Source of the DNA: Paracoccus sp. (in: a-proteobacteria)
GTDB lineage: Bacteria > Pseudomonadota > Alphaproteobacteria > Rhodobacterales > Rhodobacteraceae
Direction: 5' to 3'
NCBI RefSeq assembly: GCF_030538755.1
Contig: NZ_JAUNTJ010000004.1
Span: 62,001 to 126,000, forward strand
Length of the DNA stretch: 64,000 nucleotides
Part shown: positions 37,902 to 48,665 of the stretch, one piece after another
How positions within the stretch are numbered: position 1 is the stretch's first letter
Layout: every line of letters begins with the position of its first letter
Notes under the pieces: generated by a model
Database searches by the model: none
The model's input: the letters and a program-made list of their open reading frames with translations, nothing else
What the model was told of the DNA's origin: nothing
Translations under genes and position numbers: made by a program

Positions 37902-38162
37902 GGCAACACCCTGACCAACAAGCCGCCCGAACAGCGGGCAGGCCGAATATAGGCCGTCTGCACCCAGATCGCGACCCCGGCCATCGTCACAACATCTTGC
38001 AAATCTTTGCCGCCATCCAGCGGGTGCGGGCTTGCGCGGCAAAGATCGCCTTGGCCGACACAACGCGCTATTCTGGGGCAGGAACGGAAACCCGTCAGGC
38101 ACGGCGTAACGAAACCAAGCCTGCCTGCGGCTTTCCCGCAACATGGACCGTAGAGCAATCCG
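37902..38162. other. Non-coding stretch before the puuB-like gene
   Basis: Together with the frameshifted gene this makes a 488-base interval between the puuA- and puuB-like genes. In this part I see no convincing gene, repeat or RNA. It presumably holds the separate promoter of the puuB-like gene, since the frameshifted gene is on the opposite strand; no clear -35/-10 pair is identified. Confidence 0.4.
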
Positions 38163-39467
38163 ATGAACCTTCTGTTCGCCAATGACCGCGCCGGGCAATA
38201 TCCGCCCAGCCTGTATGCCGAAACGCGCCTGCCCTTTGATCCGCAGCCGCCCCTGCGCGGCGAACAGCGCGCCGATGTGGCGGTGATCGGCGCGGGTTAC
38301 ACCGGACTGTCGGCGGCGCTGCATCTGGCGCGGGCGGGGCTGTCGGTCGCGGTGGTCGAGGCGCACCGGGTCGGATTCGGGGCTTCGGGGCGCAATGGCG
38401 GGCAGATCGGATCGGGCCAGCGGCAAGAGGTGGACTGGCTGGAGTCGCGCTATGGCCGCGACACCGCCCGTCAATTATGGGCCATGGCCGAGGACGCCAA
38501 GGCGCTGACCCGCGATCTGGCCGCGCAGGCCGGGGTGGCGGTCCATGACGGCGTGGCCCATGCCTGCCGCACAGCCGCCGAACTGCGCCACGCCCATGAC
38601 ATGGCCGAGCGTCTGGCCCGCGATTACGGCTATGACCGCGTTCAGCCGCTGAACCGCGAGGCATTTCGCGCGCTGGTGCCCTCGGACGCTTATATCGGCG
38701 GCGATCTGGACCGGGGGGCGGGGCATGTGCATCCGCTGAATCTGGCCATCGGCATGGCGCGGCTGGCGCAGGATGCCGGGGCGCAGATTTTTGAAGCCTC
38801 GCTGGTGCGCGACATCCGCCACGCGGCGGGCAGGCCCAGCGTGGTGCAATGCGATCACGGCCGGGTGCTGGCCGATCACGTCATTCTGGCGGGCAACGGC
38901 TATCTGGGCGGGCTGGACCGGCGGGTGGCGGCGCGGGTGATGCCGATCAACAACTTCATCGTCGCCACCGCGCCGCTGGGGGATCGCGCGGCACAGGTTC
39001 TGGCGGAACACATCGCTGTGGCCGACAGCAAGTTCGTGGTGAATTACTGGCGGCTGTCGGATGACGGGCGGCTGATCTTTGGCGGCGGCGAGAATCTGGG
39101 CTATCGCTTTCCCACCGACATCCGCGCCAAGGTGCGCCCGCATCTGCTGTCGGTTTATCCGGGGCTGGAGGATGTCGAGCTGACCCACGCCTGGGGTGGC
39201 ACGCTGGCCATCACCATGAACAGGATGCCCTGCCTGATGCGCCCCGCGCCGAATACTTTGGCGGCCGGGGGGTATTCGGGCCATGGCGTCGCGATGGCCA
39301 CTCTGTGCGGACGCCTGATGGCCGAGGCGGTGCGCGGGCAGGCAGCGGGCTTTGATGCCCTGGCGGCTGTCCCGGTGCCGCCGTTTCCGGGCGGCGCGCT
39401 GCTGCGCTGGCCGCTGCTGGTGGCGGGGATGAGCTGGTTTGCGCTGCGGGATCGGTTGGGGGTTTAG
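38163..39467 (+). CDS. puuB: FAD-dependent oxidoreductase, probable gamma-glutamylputrescine oxidase
   Basis: A 434-aa DAO-family flavoprotein. The N-terminal segment NDRAGQYPPSLYAETRLPF precedes the FAD-binding fold VAVIGAGYTGLSAALHLARAG and GFGASGRNGGQIGSGQR, both PuuB hallmarks. GGYSGHGVAMATLCGRLMAEA is the second FAD motif. PuuB oxidises gamma-glutamylputrescine to the aldehyde and releases hydrogen peroxide. The next enzymes (PuuC-type aldehyde dehydrogenase) are not in the window. Confidence 0.88.
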   Translation: MNLLFANDRAGQYPPSLYAETRLPFDPQPPLRGEQRADVAVIGAGYTGLSAALHLARAGLSVAVVEAHRVGFGASGRNGGQIGSGQRQEVDWLESRYGRDTARQLWAMAEDAKALTRDLAAQAGVAVHDGVAHACRTAAELRHAHDMAERLARDYGYDRVQPLNREAFRALVPSDAYIGGDLDRGAGHVHPLNLAIGMARLAQDAGAQIFEASLVRDIRHAAGRPSVVQCDHGRVLADHVILAGNGYLGGLDRRVAARVMPINNFIVATAPLGDRAAQVLAEHIAVADSKFVVNYWRLSDDGRLIFGGGENLGYRFPTDIRAKVRPHLLSVYPGLEDVELTHAWGGTLAITMNRMPCLMRPAPNTLAAGGYSGHGVAMATLCGRLMAEAVRGQAAGFDALAAVPVPPFPGGALLRWPLLVAGMSWFALRDRLGV

Positions 39468-39482
39468 CGTGCCGCCCGAAGG

Positions 39483-39534
39483 CCGGGGGTTTCACACCCC
39501 CGGACCCCCGTGGGATATTTAGGGACCAAAGATG
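39483..39534 (-). repeat. Copy B of the dispersed motif with adjacent hairpin
   Basis: On the minus strand CATCTTTGGTCCCTAAATATCC and CACGGGGG (39534-39505). Next to it CCGGGGGT and ACCCCCGG (39483-39503) form an 8-bp hairpin. It lies 15 bases after the puuB-like stop and upstream of the 3' end of the methyltransferase gene, so it may also act as a terminator between these convergent genes. Confidence 0.8.
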
Positions 39535-39599
39535 AGGCGGGGTTTTGGCGCCATTCATTCCGCAGTTGCGGGGGCGTGATGCCCTGCTGTGGTGGGGGC

Positions 39600-40709
39600 T
39601 TAGGGCAGCGGATTGGTGCGGTGCAGGCGGATTTTCAGGCCGCCGTGGTCCACGATCGGGCCGGGGGGCAGCAGCGGCAGGGCGGTGGCGCGGGCGAGGC
39701 CGGATTCGCTGGTGACGATGCCGACGCGCCAGCCCGAGAATTTGTCCAGCAGGGTTTTGCCAAGCGCGGCGTGCAGGCCGAACAGCGGGCCTTTGTTGCC
39801 GATCCGCGTGCCGTAGGGCGGGTTGACGATCACCAGACCGGGCGGGCCGTCGGGGCGTTCGAGGGCCGACACCGGGTTGGTCTGGAAATCGCACCACGCG
39901 CCCACGCCTGCGGATTGCGCGTTCTGGCTGGCGGCACGGATGGCGCCTGCGTCGCGGTCGCTGCCGTAAAAGCGCGCGGCGGGGCTGTGGGCCGGGGTCG
40001 GCTGGCGCAGCGAGGCAAGGGCTGCGGCATCGGCGGTGGCCAGTTGCTGAAAGGCGAAATCGCGCGTGCGGCCCGGTTGCAGACCGGCGGCGATTTCGGC
40101 CGCTTCGATGATGAAGGTACCCGATCCGCACATCGGGTCCAGCACCGGCTCGGCTCCGGTATAGCCGCAATCGCGCAGGAACAGCGCCGCCAGCGTTTCG
40201 CGCATCGGCGCCTTGGAAACCGCCGGCTTGTGGCCACGTTTGTGCAGGGATTCGCCGCTGGTATCGACGCTGATCGTGACCAAATCATCCTCGATCCGGG
40301 CCTTGACGGTGATCGCCTCGCCCTTTTCGACCACGGGCGCGCCCAGTTCCTCGGCTATGGCGCGGGCGATGCGCTGGCTGGCCGCGCCCGCGTGATAGAT
40401 CCGCGAGGCGCGGCAGGTGGTATCGACGCGCACCGGCACATCGCGGCGCAGCACCGCGCCCCAGTCGAATTTGCGGGCGCGTTTGTCCAGTTGCGCCAGA
40501 TGCAGCGCCCGGAACGATCCGATCCGCGCCAGCACCCGTGTTGCCCCGCGCAGGTTCAGGTTCGCCTGCCAGACATCGGGCCAGCCGCCGGTGATCGTGA
40601 CCCCGCCCGCCACCTGCGCGGCATCGGGCCAGAAGGCCCGCGCCTCGTCCAGCAGCAAAGGTTCCAGCCCCGGCGCGCAGGCCAGAAATATCTCGAATCT
40701 GTCGTCCAT
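39600..40709 (-). CDS. Class I SAM-dependent rRNA methyltransferase, RlmL/TrmN type with THUMP domain
   Basis: A 369-aa RNA N2-guanine methyltransferase. The N-terminal ferredoxin-like/THUMP part (residues 1-160) begins FEIFLACAPGLEPLLLDEA. The Rossmann methyltransferase domain has VLDPMCGSGTFIIEAAEIA for SAM binding and the catalytic IVNPPYGTRIG. It corresponds to the N-terminal half of E. coli RlmL. Eight bases after the LLM flavoprotein stop, so probably cotranscribed... both run on the minus strand, with the LLM gene upstream from it at higher coordinates. Confidence 0.9.
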   Translation of the reverse strand: MDDRFEIFLACAPGLEPLLLDEARAFWPDAAQVAGGVTITGGWPDVWQANLNLRGATRVLARIGSFRALHLAQLDKRARKFDWGAVLRRDVPVRVDTTCRASRIYHAGAASQRIARAIAEELGAPVVEKGEAITVKARIEDDLVTISVDTSGESLHKRGHKPAVSKAPMRETLAALFLRDCGYTGAEPVLDPMCGSGTFIIEAAEIAAGLQPGRTRDFAFQQLATADAAALASLRQPTPAHSPAARFYGSDRDAGAIRAASQNAQSAGVGAWCDFQTNPVSALERPDGPPGLVIVNPPYGTRIGNKGPLFGLHAALGKTLLDKFSGWRVGIVTSESGLARATALPLLPPGPIVDHGGLKIRLHRTNPLP

Positions 40710-40717
40710 GCGCCCGG

Positions 40718-41713
40718 TTAAGCGGAAACGGGCGTCAGGCCAAGCACTTCGGCACCGATCTGGTAACTGCGCAGCCGCGCCTGCGGGTCGAAGATATGGC
40801 CGGCAAGGATCAGTTCGTCCGGGCGATAGCGGTCGATCAGCGCGTCAAGCTGGGTGCGCACGGTGTCGGGGCCGCCCACGGCGCTGACAGCCAGCGCCGC
40901 GTTCACCGCCGCCTGATGCTGGGGCGGCACCACCGCATCCAGATCATCGACCGGCGGCGGCATCAGGCCGGGGTTGCCGCTGCGCAGCCGGTAAAAGCTG
41001 ATCTGCTGGCTGGTGCGCAGCCGCGCGGCCTGTTCGTCGGTATCCGCCGCGATCAGGTTGGCGGCCAGCATGAAGCGCGGCTGATCGCCCCACGGGCCGG
41101 GCTGGAACTTTTCCCGATACAGCCGCACCGCCTGATCCAGATCGCCGGGGGCAAAGTGGCTGGCGAATGCGTAGGGCAGGCCAAGCGCCGCCGCCAGCGA
41201 GGCACCATACAGCGACGACCCCAGAATCCACACCGGCACATGCGTGCCCTGCCCCGGATGGGCCGCGACACGCGCGCCGGGCTGCGGATCGCCCAGATAG
41301 GTCAGCAGCTCGATCACGTCATCGGGGAACTGGTCGTTGCGCGCCATGCCCCGGCGCAGCGCCACCATCACCGCGCCATCGCCGCCGGGCGCGCGCCCCA
41401 GCCCGAGGTCGATGCGCGGGCCGTGCAGGGTGGCCAGCGTGCCGAACGCCTCGGCCACGGCCAGCGGCGCGTGGTTGGGCAGCATGATCCCGCCCGCACC
41501 GACGCGGATGGTTTTCGTATGCTGCGCCACATGCCCGATCAGCACCGCCGTGGCGGCGCTGGCGATACCGGCCATGTTATGATGTTCGGCCAGCCAGAAA
41601 CGGTGATAGCCCCAGCCCTCGGCGGCCTGCGCCAGACGGACAGAGTTGCGGAACGACGCGGCGGGGTCAGACCCCTCGGTCACGGGGGACAGGTCAAGGA
41701 TCGAGGTTTTCAT
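40718..41713 (-). CDS. LLM class flavin-dependent oxidoreductase
   Basis: A 331-aa luciferase-like monooxygenase family protein of the YhbW-type subgroup (MsnO8-like). It opens [21 protein letters not shown] and has [52 protein letters not shown] and [20 protein letters not shown]. The open frame runs hundreds of codons further upstream against the ligase gene; the start at 41713 is where the family begins. Substrate unknown. Confidence 0.93.
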   Translation of the reverse strand: MKTSILDLSPVTEGSDPAASFRNSVRLAQAAEGWGYHRFWLAEHHNMAGIASAATAVLIGHVAQHTKTIRVGAGGIMLPNHAPLAVAEAFGTLATLHGPRIDLGLGRAPGGDGAVMVALRRGMARNDQFPDDVIELLTYLGDPQPGARVAAHPGQGTHVPVWILGSSLYGASLAAALGLPYAFASHFAPGDLDQAVRLYREKFQPGPWGDQPRFMLAANLIAADTDEQAARLRTSQQISFYRLRSGNPGLMPPPVDDLDAVVPPQHQAAVNAALAVSAVGGPDTVRTQLDALIDRYRPDELILAGHIFDPQARLRSYQIGAEVLGLTPVSA

Positions 41714-41845
41714 CCCGCACAGATAGGCAGCCCGGCGCCGTCTTGCCAGTTCCGGGCCGCATGGCTGCCATGCGTCGAATGGCCGCTGGACAGTGCCACA
41801 ACGCAGTCGCATCATGCGAACCCAGAGGAATTCGGGGGGATACAT

Positions 41846-43486
41846 ATGCTGCTTGGCCGCATGATGCACAAACACCTGCTTATCAGCAGCCTGCTGGAAC
41901 ATGCCGAACTGTATCACGGCGGGACCGAGATCGTTTCGGCCCGGACCGAGGGCGGGTTCGACCGCACCACCTGGGGCGAGATGGGGCAGAACGCGCGGCG
42001 TCTGGCCTCGGCCCTGCTGGCGCGGGGGCTGGAACCGGGCGACCGTATCGGCACGCTGGCATGGAACAACATGCGCCACCTGCAACTGTATTTCGGCGTT
42101 CCGGGGGCGGGGCTGGTGTGCCACACCATCAACCCGCGCCTGTCGCCCGAACAGATGGTCTTTATCATCAACGACGCCACCGACCGGATGCTGTTCATCG
42201 ACGCGACCTTCGTGCCGCTGGTGGCCAAGATCCGCGACCAGTTGCCGAACCTGCGCGCCGTGGTGCTGATGGGCCCGCGCGATGAATCCGCCGCCGCCCA
42301 GATCGACGGGTTGCTGTTCCACGATGACCTGCTGGCCGAAGGCGACCCGGCCTTTCCGTGGCCCGAAATCGACGAAACCGCGCCGTCTTCGCTGTGCTAT
42401 ACTTCGGGGACGACCGGCAATCCCAAGGGGGTGGTCTATTCGCACCGCTCGACCCTGCTGCACGCGCTGGTCGGCAATCAGGCCGAAGGCTTTGGCATCA
42501 CGGCGCGCGATACGGTGATGCCGGTGGTGCCGATGTTCCACGTCAACGCATGGGGCACGCCCTATATGGCCGCCGCCACCGGCGCGCGGCTGGTGCTGCC
42601 CGGCCCGCGGCTGGACGGCGAAAATCTGGCCCGGCTGATTCAGGCCGAGCGGGTTACGGTATCGGCGGGCGTGCCGACGATCTGGATGGGCCTGCTGGCC
42701 GGGATCGAGGCGACGGGCGCGGATGTATCCTCGATGACGCGCACGGTTGTGGGCGGATCGGCGCTGCCGCCCTCGATGCGCGCGGCCTTTCGTGACCGCC
42801 ACAATATTGAGCTGATCCACGCATGGGGCATGACGGAAACCAGCCCGCTGGGGACGATGAACTTTCCGCTGGCGAAACACGACGCCCTGCCCGGCGATCA
42901 GGCCGACCTTATCCGGCAGGGTCAGGGTCGCCCGCTGCTGGGGGTGCAGTTGCGGATTCTGGGCGATGACGGCCAGCCGCTGCCGCATGACGGGCAGACG
43001 CAGGGCGAATTGCAGATCAAGGGCCACTGGATCGTGGACACCTATTTCGCGCAGGAAAAAACCGCGCTGACATGGGATGGCTGGTTCGACACCGGCGACA
43101 TTGCCACCATCGACGCCGACGGTTTCATGATTATCCGCGACAGGTCCAAGGACATCATCAAATCCGGGGGCGAGTGGATTTCCACGGTCGAGCTGGAAAA
43201 CATCGCCATCGCCCATCCCAAGGTCGCCAATGCCGCCGCCATCGCAGCGCGGCATCCGAAATGGGATGAACGCCCGGTGGTGATCGTGCAGCCCCGCCCG
43301 CAATCCGGGCTGGACGAGGCGGAACTGCTGGAGTTTTACAAGGGCAAGGTGCCGGGCTGGCAAATCCCCGACAAGGTAATCTTTGTCGAGACCCTGCCAC
43401 TGGGTGCCACCGGCAAGGTGGTCAAGGCCGATCTGCGGGCCGAATACGGCGATGTGCTGTGGCCCGAGGAAGGGCGCGGCCTGTAA
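41846..43486 (+). CDS. Acyl-CoA synthetase (long-chain fatty acid type)
   Basis: A 546-aa AMP-forming acyl-CoA ligase. Adenylation motifs are [20 protein letters not shown], the AWGMTETSP loop, [16 protein letters not shown] and the catalytic C-terminal Lys in [19 protein letters not shown]-like [14 protein letters not shown] fits medium/long-chain ligases. GGGGGGA stands five bases before the ATG. Divergent from the LLM gene over 132 bases. Fatty-acid chain length is not decided by sequence. Confidence 0.92.
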   Translation: MLLGRMMHKHLLISSLLEHAELYHGGTEIVSARTEGGFDRTTWGEMGQNARRLASALLARGLEPGDRIGTLAWNNMRHLQLYFGVPGAGLVCHTINPRLSPEQMVFIINDATDRMLFIDATFVPLVAKIRDQLPNLRAVVLMGPRDESAAAQIDGLLFHDDLLAEGDPAFPWPEIDETAPSSLCYTSGTTGNPKGVVYSHRSTLLHALVGNQAEGFGITARDTVMPVVPMFHVNAWGTPYMAAATGARLVLPGPRLDGENLARLIQAERVTVSAGVPTIWMGLLAGIEATGADVSSMTRTVVGGSALPPSMRAAFRDRHNIELIHAWGMTETSPLGTMNFPLAKHDALPGDQADLIRQGQGRPLLGVQLRILGDDGQPLPHDGQTQGELQIKGHWIVDTYFAQEKTALTWDGWFDTGDIATIDADGFMIIRDRSKDIIKSGGEWISTVELENIAIAHPKVANAAAIAARHPKWDERPVVIVQPRPQSGLDEAELLEFYKGKVPGWQIPDKVIFVETLPLGATGKVVKADLRAEYGDVLWPEEGRGL

Positions 43487-43569
43487 GACCGCCGCACATA
43501 CCGCGCCGCCGCAGGGGCGCGACCTTGGTGCCCCTGCCCCACCCCTTCTGCCCCCATGGGCGCGGCGGG

Positions 43570-46500
43570 TTATTGTTCGATCACATCCAGCACGCCGGGC
43601 ACGGCGCGCAGCATCTGCCGCGCGGGCGGGGTGACGGGCAGGTTGTCGGCGACCTGAATTTCCACGATCCGCCCCTCATCGGGCAGGCGCAGCAGAATCG
43701 GGCCGCGCGCGCGCGGGCTGGCGCTGACCGCCTGACCGATCTGGGCCAGCATTTCAGCCAGTTGCGGCACCACGCCCGCATCGGCGATCTCGACCGCCAG
43801 CGCACCCGCGCCCGCATCGGCGATCACCTGATCCAGCAGCGTGACGGAATTGGCCAGCATCTTGACCTCATCCCCCGATGGCTCGACCTTGACCTGCAAG
43901 ACCACGTTCTGCCCCGGTTCCAGCTTGTCGCGGCTGGCGTTCAGCAGATCGGAAAACACCGTCACCTCATACAGCCCGGTGGGATCGGACAGGCTGACAA
44001 AGGCATATTGCGTGCCCTTGGCCGATTTGCGTTCCTGCCGCGCGCCGACCGTGCCGGCGATATTGGCGACCAGGGGGCCGCCCGCCGCATCGGCCACGAT
44101 TTCCGCCAGAGTCTGCACCTTTTTGCGGCGCAGGGCGGGCAGGTAATCGTCCAGCGGATGCCCCGACAGGTAAAAGCCGATGGCGGTATGTTCCTCGCCC
44201 AGCTTTTCGGTCGGCAACCAGATGGCGGCGGTGGCCGGGCGCGGCGGGGGCAGATCCTCGCCGCCGCCGAACAGCGACGACTGGTTGGATGCCGCCTGTT
44301 CCTGCACCGCCGCCGACCACGCCACCAGCGCATCCAGCGATTTCAGCACCCGCGCGCGGTTCGCATCCAGCACATCGAACGCCCCGGCGCGGGCCAGCAT
44401 TTCCAGCGGACGCTTGCCCACGCGCTTCATATCGACGCGGCGGGCAAAATCGGTCAGATCGGCAAAGGGCGTGTCGCCGCGCGCCTCCACGATCAGGCGC
44501 ATCGCCTCTAGCCCCACGCCCTTCAGCGCGCCAAGGGCATAGTGGATGCGTCCCTCGGCCACGGTGAACCTGGGGGCCGAGCGGTTGACGCAGGGGGGCA
44601 CGATCTCGATGCCCATGCGGTCCGCCTCGCGCTTGTAGATGGCCAGCTTGTCGGTCAGGTGAATATCGCAGTTCATCACCGCGGCCATGAATTCAACCGG
44701 ATGGTTCGCCTTGAGCCATGCGGTCTGATAGCTGACCACCGCATAGGCCGCCGCGTGGGATTTGTTAAAACCGTAATTGGCAAACTTTTCTAAAAGGTCG
44801 AAAACTTCACCGGCCTTTTTCGCATCGACACCGTTGGCCACCGCGCCATCGACGAATTTCGGCCGTTCCTTGGCCATTTCCTCGGCGATCTTTTTGCCCA
44901 TGGCGCGGCGCAGCAGGTCGGCGCCGCCAAGGCTGTAACCCGCCATCACCTGCGCGATCTGCATCACCTGTTCCTGATAGACGATGATGCCCTGCGTTTC
45001 GGCAAGGATATGGTCGATGCTGGGATGGATGGATTCCAGATCGCGCAGTCCGTTCTTGACCTCGCAATAGGTCGGGATGTTTTCCATTGGACCGGGGCGA
45101 TACAGGGCGACCAGCGCCACGATGTCCTCGATACAGGTCGGGCGCATCCGCCGCAGCGCGTCCATCATGCCTGAACTTTCAACCTGAAACACCGCCACCG
45201 TGCGGGCGGATGCGAACAGGTCATAGGTCGGTTTGTCCTCTAGCGGGATGGCGTTGATCTGGTTTTCCGCCCCATCGGGCGGGTCATACAGGCGGCGGCC
45301 ATCGGCGGCGACATGCAGGGGCCGCCCGCCGCCGTTAATCAGATCGACGGCGTTCTGGATCACCGTCAGGGTTTTCAGGCCCAGAAAGTCGAATTTGACC
45401 AGCCCGGCCTGTTCCACCCATTTCATGTTGAACTGCGTCGCCGGCATGTCAGAGGCCGGATCGCGATACAGCGGCACCAGCTGATCCAGCGGGCGGTCGC
45501 CGATCACCACCCCGGCGGCGTGGGTCGAGGCGTTGCGATACAGCCCCTCCAGCTTTTCGGCGTAATCCAGCAGGCGGGCGACGACTTCTTCGCGGGCGGC
45601 TTCGCGCAGGCGGGGTTCGTCGGCGCGGGCCTTGGTGATGCTGACGGGTTTCACCCCCTCGACCGGGATCATCTTGGACAGGCGATCCACCTGACCGAAG
45701 GGCATCTGCAACACCCGGCCCACATCGCGCACGGCGGCCTTGGACAGCAGCGCGCCAAAGGTGATGATCTGCCCCACCTTGTCGGCACCGTATTTCTGCT
45801 GAACATAGTGGATCACCTCTTCCCGGCGATCCATGCAAAAGTCGATGTCGAAATCCGGCATCGACACCCGTTCCGGGTTCAGGAACCGTTCGAACAGCAG
45901 GGAATAGCGCAGCGGGTCAAGGTCGGTGATGGTCAGCGCATAGGCCACCAGCGACCCGGCCCCCGACCCCCGGCCCGGCCCCACGGGGATGTCATGTTCC
46001 TTGGCCCATTTGATGAAATCGGCCACGATCAGGAAATAGCCGGGAAAGCCCATCTGTTCGATGATGCCCAGTTCAAAGGCCAGCCGCTTTTCGTATTCCT
46101 CGACCGGCACGGCATGAGGGATCACCGCCAGCCGGTCGGCCAGCCCCTGTTTGGCCTGACGGCGCAGTTCGTTCACCTCGTCATCGGCGAATCGGGGCAG
46201 GATCGGCTTGTGCCTGGCCACCGCAAAGGCGCAGCGGCGGGCGATCTCGACGGTGTTTTCCAGCGCCTCGGGCAGATCGGCGAACAGCACCGCCATTTCC
46301 TCGGGGGTTTTGAAGTAATGCTGCGGCGTCAGGCGGCGGCGGGGCTGGGGCTGATCGACATAAGCCTTTTCGGCGATGCAGATCAGCGCGTCATGCGCCT
46401 CATACATGTCGGGCTTGGGGAAATAGACGTCATTGGTGGCGACCAGCGGCAGGGCCAGATCATAGGCCAGCGCGATCAGGCCGGGTTCCGAGGCAACCTC

Positions 46501-47052
46501 GGCTGGCACGGGATTGCCGCCCGCGTCGTGATGGCGCTGCAATTCGACATACAGCCGCCCGGCAAAACCCGCCGCCAGCCGCTGCGCCAAGGCCCGCGCC
46601 GCATCGGCGTGACCGGCGGCGATCATCTGCCCGATGCTGCCCTCTGCCCCGCCGGTCAGCAGAATCAGCCCCTCGGCATGGGATTCCAGTTCCTCGACCG
46701 TCACATGCGCCGGTGCGCCCCCCTGCCGCAGATACAGGCAGGACGACAGCGCCATCAGGTTCAGCCAGCCCGCACGGTTCTGCGCCAGGGCCACCACCGG
46801 CCCGGCAGGCCCGCCATCGGGGGCCAGCGTGATCTGGCAACCGATGATCGGCTGCACGCCTTCGCCCACCGCCTTGACGGAAAATTCCAGCGCCGCGAAC
46901 ATGGCATTGCTGTCGGTCAGCGCCACGGCGGGCATCCCGGCAGCGGCGGCCAGTTTGGCCAGTTTGCCTACGGGAATGGCACCTTCCAGCAAGGAATGCT
47001 CGGAATGGCAGCGCAGGTGGATAAAGCGGGGCAGTTCGGTGGGCTGTGACAT
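43570..47052 (-). CDS. dnaE: DNA polymerase III alpha subunit
   Basis: Main replicative polymerase, 1160 aa, the usual DnaE1 length. An N-terminal PHP domain begins [16 protein letters not shown]; the first metal motif is altered as in other proteobacterial DnaE. The polymerase core includes [40 protein letters not shown] with catalytic Asp, and GNNK-type [24 protein letters not shown] helix-hairpin-helix and an OB fold ([18 protein letters not shown]) follow. ATG at 47052 has normal family start [13 protein letters not shown]. Confidence 0.97.
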   Translation of the reverse strand: MSQPTELPRFIHLRCHSEHSLLEGAIPVGKLAKLAAAAGMPAVALTDSNAMFAALEFSVKAVGEGVQPIIGCQITLAPDGGPAGPVVALAQNRAGWLNLMALSSCLYLRQGGAPAHVTVEELESHAEGLILLTGGAEGSIGQMIAAGHADAARALAQRLAAGFAGRLYVELQRHHDAGGNPVPAEVASEPGLIALAYDLALPLVATNDVYFPKPDMYEAHDALICIAEKAYVDQPQPRRRLTPQHYFKTPEEMAVLFADLPEALENTVEIARRCAFAVARHKPILPRFADDEVNELRRQAKQGLADRLAVIPHAVPVEEYEKRLAFELGIIEQMGFPGYFLIVADFIKWAKEHDIPVGPGRGSGAGSLVAYALTITDLDPLRYSLLFERFLNPERVSMPDFDIDFCMDRREEVIHYVQQKYGADKVGQIITFGALLSKAAVRDVGRVLQMPFGQVDRLSKMIPVEGVKPVSITKARADEPRLREAAREEVVARLLDYAEKLEGLYRNASTHAAGVVIGDRPLDQLVPLYRDPASDMPATQFNMKWVEQAGLVKFDFLGLKTLTVIQNAVDLINGGGRPLHVAADGRRLYDPPDGAENQINAIPLEDKPTYDLFASARTVAVFQVESSGMMDALRRMRPTCIEDIVALVALYRPGPMENIPTYCEVKNGLRDLESIHPSIDHILAETQGIIVYQEQVMQIAQVMAGYSLGGADLLRRAMGKKIAEEMAKERPKFVDGAVANGVDAKKAGEVFDLLEKFANYGFNKSHAAAYAVVSYQTAWLKANHPVEFMAAVMNCDIHLTDKLAIYKREADRMGIEIVPPCVNRSAPRFTVAEGRIHYALGALKGVGLEAMRLIVEARGDTPFADLTDFARRVDMKRVGKRPLEMLARAGAFDVLDANRARVLKSLDALVAWSAAVQEQAASNQSSLFGGGEDLPPPRPATAAIWLPTEKLGEEHTAIGFYLSGHPLDDYLPALRRKKVQTLAEIVADAAGGPLVANIAGTVGARQERKSAKGTQYAFVSLSDPTGLYEVTVFSDLLNASRDKLEPGQNVVLQVKVEPSGDEVKMLANSVTLLDQVIADAGAGALAVEIADAGVVPQLAEMLAQIGQAVSASPRARGPILLRLPDEGRIVEIQVADNLPVTPPARQMLRAVPGVLDVIEQ

Positions 47053-47147
47053 GACGGCAACCTAGGCGCGGGGCGCGATCTGTGCAATTGCCGGTCGCAG
47101 CGGTTAGGGGCTAATCTGACCGGACGGACAAACATCAGGGGGCAGGC

Positions 47148-48665
47148 TTGGACCAGCCGATCTTTCGCGCAGAGGGCTTGGGCAAGTCCTATCCCGGTGT
47201 CCGGGCGAATGACGACGTGTCCTTTACCGTCGCGCCCGGCGAAATCCACGCGCTGCTGGGCGAAAACGGTGCCGGGAAATCGACGCTGGTCAAGATGATC
47301 TATGGCCTTGTGCGCCCCGACGATGGCCGGATGGAGCTGGCGGGCCGCCCCCATACCCCCACCGATCCGCGCGCCGCCCGCGCCGCTGGCGTGGCCATGG
47401 TGTTCCAGCATTTCAGCCTGTTCGATGCGCTGAGCGTGGCGGAAAACGTGGCGCTTGGCATGGAAAACCCGCCGCCCCGGCGCGAACTGGCGGCGCGAAT
47501 CGCGCAGGTCAGCCGCGACTTTGGCCTGCCGCTGGTGCCGGGGCGGCTGGTCGCCACGCTGTCGGCGGGCGAACGGCAGCGGGTCGAAATCATCCGCTGC
47601 CTGCTGCAAAACCCGCGCCTGCTGATTATGGACGAACCGACCAGCGTGCTGACGCCGCAGGAATCCGATCTGCTGTTTTCCACCCTGCGCAAGCTGGCCG
47701 ATCGCGGCACGGCGATTCTGTATATCAGCCACAAGCTGGAAGAAATCCGCGGCCATTGCGACCGCGCCACGATCCTGCGGCACGGGCGGGTGGTCGGCTC
47801 GGTCGATCCGCGCCAGCATTCGGCGCGGGAACTGGCGGCGATGATGGTGGGCGCGGAAATGCGCCGGATCGACCGCAGCGGGCGTCAGCCGGGCGCGGAT
47901 CTGCTGGCGGTGCGCGCGCTGTCGCGGCCCGCCCCCACGGCCGAGGGCACGGCCCTGCGCGACATCACCCTGACCCTTCGCGCGGGCGAGATTCTGGGCA
48001 TCGGCGGCGTGGCCGGAAACGGGCAAGAGGAACTGCTGGCCGCCCTGTCGGGCGAGGTCACAGCGCGCCCCGGCACCATCATGCTGGAGGGGCGCGACCT
48101 GTCGCAAGCCGGGCCAGAGGCACGCCGCGGCGCCGGGCTGCTGGCCGCGCCGGAAGACCGGCTGGGCCATGCCGCCGTGCCCGACTTCAGCCTGACCGAC
48201 AACGCCATCCTGACCGCCGCGCAGCGCCAGTCGCTGTTGCGCGGCGGGCTGATCGACCGGGGCGCGGCCCGCGCCTTTGCCGAACGGGTGATCCGCGATT
48301 TCGACGTGCGCACCCCCGGCCCCGGCACCGCCGCGCGGGCGCTGTCGGGCGGCAATCTGCAAAAATTCGTCATCGGGCGCGAGGTTCTGCAACAGCCCCG
48401 CGTGCTGGTGGTGAACCAGCCGACATGGGGCGTGGATGCCGGTGCCGCCGCCGCCGTCCGTCAGTCGCTGCTGGATCTGGCGCGCGGGGGGGCGGGCGCC
48501 ATCGTCATCTCTCAGGATCTGGACGAGCTTATGGAACTGTCTGACCGCTTTTGCGCCCTGAACGAAGGCCGCCTGTCCGAACCCCGCCCGACCGAGGGGC
48601 TGACGCTGGATCAGATCGGCCTGATGCTGGGCGGGGCGCATGGCATGGCCGAGGCGCGGATATGA
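47148..48665 (+). CDS. BMP-type ABC transporter ATP-binding protein (two nucleotide-binding domains)
   Basis: A 505-aa double-ABC ATPase, as in sugar/nucleoside CUT2 systems. The first domain has ALLGENGAGKSTLVKMIYGL, a signature in LSAGERQRVEIIRCL and LLIMDEPTSVLTPQE; the second has GIGGVAGNGQEELLAAL and a signature in ALSGGNLQKFVIGRE. The second domain's Walker B is degenerate (VLVVNQPTWGVDAGA). Translation begins at TTG, preceded by AGGGGG; no ATG or GTG start fits. First gene of a five-gene operon with two permeases and a BMP binding protein. Confidence 0.93.
   Translation: MDQPIFRAEGLGKSYPGVRANDDVSFTVAPGEIHALLGENGAGKSTLVKMIYGLVRPDDGRMELAGRPHTPTDPRAARAAGVAMVFQHFSLFDALSVAENVALGMENPPPRRELAARIAQVSRDFGLPLVPGRLVATLSAGERQRVEIIRCLLQNPRLLIMDEPTSVLTPQESDLLFSTLRKLADRGTAILYISHKLEEIRGHCDRATILRHGRVVGSVDPRQHSARELAAMMVGAEMRRIDRSGRQPGADLLAVRALSRPAPTAEGTALRDITLTLRAGEILGIGGVAGNGQEELLAALSGEVTARPGTIMLEGRDLSQAGPEARRGAGLLAAPEDRLGHAAVPDFSLTDNAILTAAQRQSLLRGGLIDRGAARAFAERVIRDFDVRTPGPGTAARALSGGNLQKFVIGREVLQQPRVLVVNQPTWGVDAGAAAAVRQSLLDLARGGAGAIVISQDLDELMELSDRFCALNEGRLSEPRPTEGLTLDQIGLMLGGAHGMAEARI

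Noticed and set aside
37749-38474. A 241-codon minus-strand frame across the puuA/puuB gap
   Set aside because: Only its last part corresponds to the small frameshifted gene; the rest is antisense to the start of the puuB-like gene.
34813-39534. The inverted motif copies as ends of a transposon
   Set aside because: No transposase, target-site duplication or unusual GC content is seen, and the copies are short intergenic motifs.
41714-43363. Long upstream extension of the LLM flavoprotein frame to 43363
   Set aside because: It lies antisense to a complete acyl-CoA ligase, and LLM similarity begins only at the ATG at 41713.
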